NCBI GenBank assembly: GCA_001871075.1
Contig: MNUP01000011.1
Coordinates: 1-8,954, forward strand
Origin: Candidatus Desantisbacteria bacterium CG1_02_49_89
GTDB lineage: Bacteria > Desantisbacteria > UBA1551
Length of the DNA stretch: 8,954 nt
Reading direction: 5' to 3'
A program made the position numbers and the translations under genes. Numbering within the stretch: position 1 is the stretch's first letter; each line of letters begins with the position of its first letter. Below the pieces are notes generated by a model. That model did no database searches. It saw only the letters and a list, made by a program, of their open reading frames with translations, and had not been told where the DNA came from. Below are positions 6,341 to 8,954 of the stretch, one piece after another.

Positions 6341-7219
6341 ATGAAAGTTTTAATAACGGGCGGGAGCGGGAACCTTGGAAGGTACGTTGTGGAGGAAGTA
6401 AAAAGCCGCGGGCACGAAGTCGCGGTCTTTGACGCGAAAGAGCCGCGGGACAAAAGCGTTAAATTCATAAAAGGGGACCTTCTTAAGCTCGCGGACCTGG
6501 AAAACGCCTGCAAGGGCATAGAGGCGATCATCCACCTGGGAGCGATCGCTAACCCGACACTTGCGGAGCACGAGGTCGTTTTCAACGTGAATGTGATGGG
6601 AACTTACAACGCCCTTGAAGCCGCAATGAAAAATAAGGTCAGGAGGTTCGTGCTGGCGAGCTCTGATTCAACGCTGGGGTTCCTTTTCAGGGCAAGCCCG
6701 CCTTTAATGCCGCAATACCTGCCTATTGACGAGGACCATCCCCTGGAAGCTGAGGACCCTTACGGCCTGAGCAAGAAGGTGGATGAAGAAGTATGCCTTA
6801 TGTTTACGCGCAGGTACGGTATTGAAACCGTATGCCTCAGGATATGTTTTGTCTGGTTCCCGGATGAATTCAGGTACGGGGACAATGTCGGCTCGCCTGA
6901 GAATTACCGTGGGCTTACGCAGAATGCCGATGTATGGGGCCCGGGATTATGGGTTTACCAGGACGCAAGGGACGCGGCTCAGGCGTTCAGGCTGGGCGCT
7001 GAAACACCCGGGATAAAACACGAGAGAATATACATATCCGCTGATGAGAGCGGCACTAACGTGGATTCTCTTAAACTAATTGAAAAATATTATCCGTCTG
7101 TTAAAAAGGTGGACAAAGCGAAGCTGAAAGGAAGGGCGTCGCTTATATGCTGCGATAAAGCGAAGAAGATATTGGGATACAAGCCGAAGTATTCGTGGCA
7201 GGATTTGTTTAACAAATAG
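6341..7219 (+). CDS. NAD-dependent epimerase/dehydratase (extended SDR), probable sugar or uronate oxidoreductase
   Basis: 292 residues. The N-terminal Rossmann motif TGGSGNLG is at 6-13, and D31 at the end of the second strand favours NAD over NADP. The catalytic pair Y141-K145 (YGLSK) is intact, with S107/S108 and S110/T111 available as the third residue. LRICFVW and the later W-VYQDARDAAQAF segment are typical of extended SDRs related to UDP-sugar epimerases and uronate dehydrogenase. It acts in the cytosol; the substrate is not determined. In an inositol cluster without a visible IolG, it could supply the polyol or uronate oxidation step, but a nucleotide-sugar role is also possible. GGAGG at 6332-6336 sets the start. 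The terminal G of its TAG stop is the first base of the GAACC/GGTTC array. Confidence 0.85.
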   Translation: MKVLITGGSGNLGRYVVEEVKSRGHEVAVFDAKEPRDKSVKFIKGDLLKLADLENACKGIEAIIHLGAIANPTLAEHEVVFNVNVMGTYNALEAAMKNKVRRFVLASSDSTLGFLFRASPPLMPQYLPIDEDHPLEAEDPYGLSKKVDEEVCLMFTRRYGIETVCLRICFVWFPDEFRYGDNVGSPENYRGLTQNADVWGPGLWVYQDARDAAQAFRLGAETPGIKHERIYISADESGTNVDSLKLIEKYYPSVKKVDKAKLKGRASLICCDKAKKILGYKPKYSWQDLFNK

Positions 7220-7378
7220 AACCGGTTCATGTTTTGAACCTTATAGGTTCTGGATATAAAGAACCGGTTCACAATCATCAGAACCAGGTTCATAAGCATT
7301 AGAACCAAGGTTCCTAATCTTGAGAACCGGTTCACAAGCTTTAGAACCGTGGTTCTTAAATACCGAGAACCAAGGTTT
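7219..7378. repeat. Eight-unit palindrome array, GAACC-N(0-5)-GGTTC, about 21-bp period
   Basis: Units: 7219-7228, 7236-7250, 7261-7270, 7281-7291, 7302-7313, 7324-7333, 7344-7355 and 7367-7378 (last one ends GGTTT). Centre-to-centre spacings are 19.5, 22.5, 20.5, 21.5, 21, 21 and 23 bases. Seven of eight units have perfect GAACC and GGTTC arms while the central bases vary (none, A, AA, GT, TTATA). Five consecutive linkers are exactly 10 bases and resemble one another (ACAATCATCA, ATAAGCATTA, CTAATCTTGA, ACAAGCTTTA). Two-turn spacing would put all dyads on one DNA face, as for a cooperative repressor or nucleoprotein array. Confidence 0.9.
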
Positions 7379-7419
7379 ATAGATCTTGAGCTATTTTTAT
7401 GGTCAATGCAAGCAGTTTC

Positions 7420-7459
7420 CCCTGAACCTGATGCCGTTGAATCAATGAATGGTTCAGGG
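7420..7459. other. 9-bp stem-loop CCCTGAACC / GGTTCAGGG
   Basis: CCCTGAACC (7420-7428) and GGTTCAGGG (7451-7459) are perfectly complementary around a 22-base loop. They contain the same GAACC/GGTTC half-sites as the array 40 bases upstream. No T-run follows immediately, so terminator function is doubtful. Confidence 0.6.
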
Positions 7460-7494
7460 TTAAATAAAAAAATTCATAAAAAAGCGTTTTTTGC

Positions 7495-7524
7495 TTGACA
7501 AATATATTTATTAAAATATATTAT
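7495..7524 (+). promoter_or_regulatory. Candidate sigma-70 promoter for the lipoprotein gene
   Basis: A perfect TTGACA (7495-7500) is followed by TATATT (7517-7522, 16-base spacer) or TATTAT (7519-7524, 18-base spacer), each 5 of 6 to TATAAT. Strong A+T runs surround it. Transcription from here would give a leader of about 170 bases before the GTG at 7701. The flanking A+T richness raises the chance of an accidental match. Confidence 0.5.
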
Positions 7525-7593
7525 ATATATTGATAAAAATTTTAGTACTTAGCCTACCATTATAAAAAAACAATCCTAAAAAGTTCTTGGGGG

Positions 7594-7629
7594 TTGTCCA
7601 CAGAAAAAAAATTGTAAGTGGGACAATTT
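7594..7629 (+). promoter_or_regulatory. Overlapping alternative stems in the lipoprotein leader
   Basis: AAATTGT (7609-7615) pairs perfectly with ACAATTT (7623-7629). The overlapping GTGGGACAA (7618-7626) can instead pair with TTGTCCAC (7594-7601) with one bulge. The two stems are mutually exclusive. Apart from the promoter, the stem-loop at 7420-7459 and this site, I see nothing further in the A+T-rich gap 7379-7700. Confidence 0.35.
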
Positions 7630-7700
7630 AAGGGAAAGGAATTTTTTTCGCAATTTTTGATACATATAAAAAATAGAGAAATTAACTTTAGGAGGTTTCA

Positions 7701-8759
7701 GTGAAGAACAAATATAAGATATATTGGATACTGGGAGCTGTAATGCTCCTGTTTATAACGGGCTGCAATATTTCATCCGCTGGATGGATAGCAGCCGATA
7801 CGATTACGTCATCATGGTGCGGCGATTCCTCCAGTTCGATTGTTTGGATGCCAAGTTCATCCAGGGTTTATATAGCCTATTATGATATTTATGACCAGCT
7901 TTGGGGATATCGTAATATTTTTCCCAGAAAAGGATCCGGTGCTTGGTCTAATCCGGTAATAGATGATAACTCCGGTGTTGGAAAATCGCTGAGCCTGGCT
8001 GTATCACCCACTAATGGTAATGCGTATGTCGCATATTATTATCAACTTACAACCAACCTAAAATATGCCACGGCTTATCCGGATTATGAATGGGATTCCA
8101 TAACTCTTCATACGAGCGCAGGCGATATTGGATGGAATCCTTCGATGTGTTTTGATTCTTCAGGGAATTCATATGTAACTTATCTTGACTCAAGCACATG
8201 TTCCGTGTTATTAATTGACAGATTTGCCACGCCTCTTGCGGTAGACGGGTCCGCGCTGGGGAACAGCGTGGGAATGTACAGTTCAGTCGGGTTTACAGGA
8301 AGTAACGTGCCTTTGATCGCGTATTATGACCAGGGAAACAAGAGGTTAAAACTCGCTGATAAATACGGAGGCGGATGGAACAGGAGAGTGATCGATTCCG
8401 GCGATGTGGGAGAATATCCCGCCATGGGAGTAAACGGGGAGACTTTTTATATTGCTTATAAAGATAATCCCAAACAGGCAGTAGTGCTCGCTTACGGGAA
8501 CACTACTTCCTGGAACACAAAGGTAATTGATGCGTCGGGTGACGGAACATACACGCACATAGTGGTAATTCCAGGAGCCGTAAGAGACACTATTTGCATA
8601 GTTTATCAGGGAATAGGGCCTAATGGTTTGTCAGTGCTGATGGCAAAAAGCACAAACAGCGGGGCAAGTTTTAACACTGAAGTAGTTGCACATACGCCGG
8701 GGAAAAATATTTCTGCCTGGAAAACAGGAACAAACGAGATCATAGTGTGGTGTCTCTAA
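7701..8759 (+). CDS. Predicted lipoprotein with sialidase/beta-propeller-like repeats
   Basis: 352 residues from a GTG start, chosen because GGAGG at 7691-7695 lies five bases upstream and the N-terminus is a proper lipoprotein signal: lysine-rich start, hydrophobic segment 9-20, and lipobox ITGC with the acylated cysteine at C22. The mature part has six to seven loosely similar units of about 45 residues, each with a W, a V-D/ID-G strand pair and a YxAYYD-like strand (for example VYIAYYD, AYVAYYY, PLIAYYD, FYIAYKD), as in six- or seven-bladed propellers. It would be exported and membrane-anchored. No catalytic Asp-box triad is evident, so binding or structural roles are as likely as hydrolysis. 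It is richer in A+T than the catabolic genes, has its own promoter candidate, and is separated by a 481-base gap, so it is probably a separate unit. Confidence 0.8.
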   Translation: MKNKYKIYWILGAVMLLFITGCNISSAGWIAADTITSSWCGDSSSSIVWMPSSSRVYIAYYDIYDQLWGYRNIFPRKGSGAWSNPVIDDNSGVGKSLSLAVSPTNGNAYVAYYYQLTTNLKYATAYPDYEWDSITLHTSAGDIGWNPSMCFDSSGNSYVTYLDSSTCSVLLIDRFATPLAVDGSALGNSVGMYSSVGFTGSNVPLIAYYDQGNKRLKLADKYGGGWNRRVIDSGDVGEYPAMGVNGETFYIAYKDNPKQAVVLAYGNTTSWNTKVIDASGDGTYTHIVVIPGAVRDTICIVYQGIGPNGLSVLMAKSTNSGASFNTEVVAHTPGKNISAWKTGTNEIIVWCL

Positions 8760-8778
8760 CAGATCTTTACATTTGGGC

Positions 8779-8863
8779 TGTCATTGCGAGGAGTGTTAAC
8801 GACGAAGCAATCTCGACCTAAAAATCGAGATTGCCACGCTCCCTTTGGTCGCTCGCAATGACA
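8779..8863. repeat. TGTCATTGCGAG-type palindromic intergenic repeat
   Basis: TGTCATTGCGAG (8779-8790) and CTCGCAATGACA (8852-8863) are perfect 12-base terminal inverted arms. An inner stem GCAATCTCGA (8807-8816) / TCGAGATTGC (8825-8834) closes an 8-base loop, and the segments between are only partly complementary. This word family is a familiar dispersed repeat in many bacterial genomes. Further out, ACATTTG (8769-8775) and CAAATGT (8878-8884) also pair. It may act as a bidirectional transcript end after the lipoprotein gene. Confidence 0.85.
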
Positions 8864-8954
8864 ACTCAAAGCAGAATCAAATGTCAAGGGATTTATGTAA
8901 CACCACAATAGTTTCTTTTACCTTGCCTGGCAGAAGGTTGATGTATGTAGAACA
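8864..8954. other. Unassigned right edge
   Basis: Beyond the palindromic repeat I see no supported feature. Short frames on both strands run open to the edge (plus strand from 8881; minus strand ending at 8877), but neither is long enough to judge. Confidence 0.4.

Noticed and set aside
7219-7378. CRISPR array
   Set aside because: Units are only 10-15 bases with 7-11 base linkers that resemble one another; CRISPR repeats and spacers are each roughly 20-40 bases and spacers are unrelated. No cas gene is present.
7219-7378. tRNA-derived repeats, because GGTTC is the T-arm core
   Set aside because: No cloverleaf, anticodon stem or acceptor stem can be drawn; only the 5-base word is shared.
7478-7492. 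Intrinsic terminator at AAAAAAGCGTTTTTT
   Set aside because: The only stem would be A/T pairs around a three-base loop, too weak for termination, though the T-run is real.
8877-8954. Minus-strand C-terminal gene end (YINLLPGKVKETIVV...) or plus-strand gene start at 8881
   Set aside because: Only about 24 codons are visible on either strand, with no ribosome site for the plus frame and no recognisable family; both remain possible but unsupported.

Overview
The window is a bacterial chromosomal segment with seven co-directional (+ strand) genes that look like an inositol or related polyol/sugar-acid catabolic cluster, followed by a long non-coding stretch and one lipoprotein gene. I cannot assign the phylum. 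Translations are clean in the standard code, most genes have GGAGG-type ribosome sites, and arginine AGG and isoleucine ATA codons are common. The repeat-packed spacers and the mix of TIM-barrel isomerases and UROD-like proteins resemble what is often seen in uncultured lineages (Omnitrophota, PVC relatives and similar). That is a weak impression, not a call.

Layout. 1-150 is the C-terminus of a CoA-acylating methylmalonate-semialdehyde dehydrogenase (MmsA/IolA). 316-2112 encodes a ThDP enzyme that I read as IolD-like (ring-opening trihydroxycyclohexanedione hydrolase). 2114-3184 is a UROD/MtaA-type methyltransferase-fold protein of visibly lower GC, placed one base after the previous stop. 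3226-3855 is a long-form RpiB/LacA/LacB isomerase. 4092-4952 and 5241-6119 are two paralogous xylose-isomerase-like TIM barrels of the IolE/IolI/IolH superfamily. 6341-7219 is an extended SDR (NAD-dependent sugar epimerase/dehydrogenase). 7701-8759 (GTG start) is a predicted lipoprotein with a sialidase/beta-propeller-like repeat domain, probably unrelated to the pathway.

How the genes could work together: TIM-barrel dehydratase/isomerase steps and an SDR oxidoreductase would act on inositol or a keto-inositol/uronate derivative, the IolD-like enzyme would open the ring, an isomerase would rearrange the acyclic product, and MmsA would convert malonic semialdehyde to acetyl-CoA. The canonical iolB, iolC and iolG are not in this window, so either they lie upstream or this is a variant route.

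The most unusual content is between genes. Every spacer is built from short, locally repeated words: an 8-bp tandem family able to form a 16-bp RNA stem before iolD; a 106-bp spacer element duplicated at 105/106 identity on either side of the two TIM-barrel genes; a family of imperfect inverted repeats (three copies) sharing the same internal mismatch; a 14-bp unit at 22-23 bp spacing that runs straight into the ribosome site of three successive genes; and an eight-unit array of GAACC/GGTTC palindromes at about 21-bp spacing (two helical turns) beginning on the stop codon of the SDR gene. A TGTCATTGCGAG-type palindromic repeat lies after the lipoprotein gene. Roles for these repeats are inferred, not shown.
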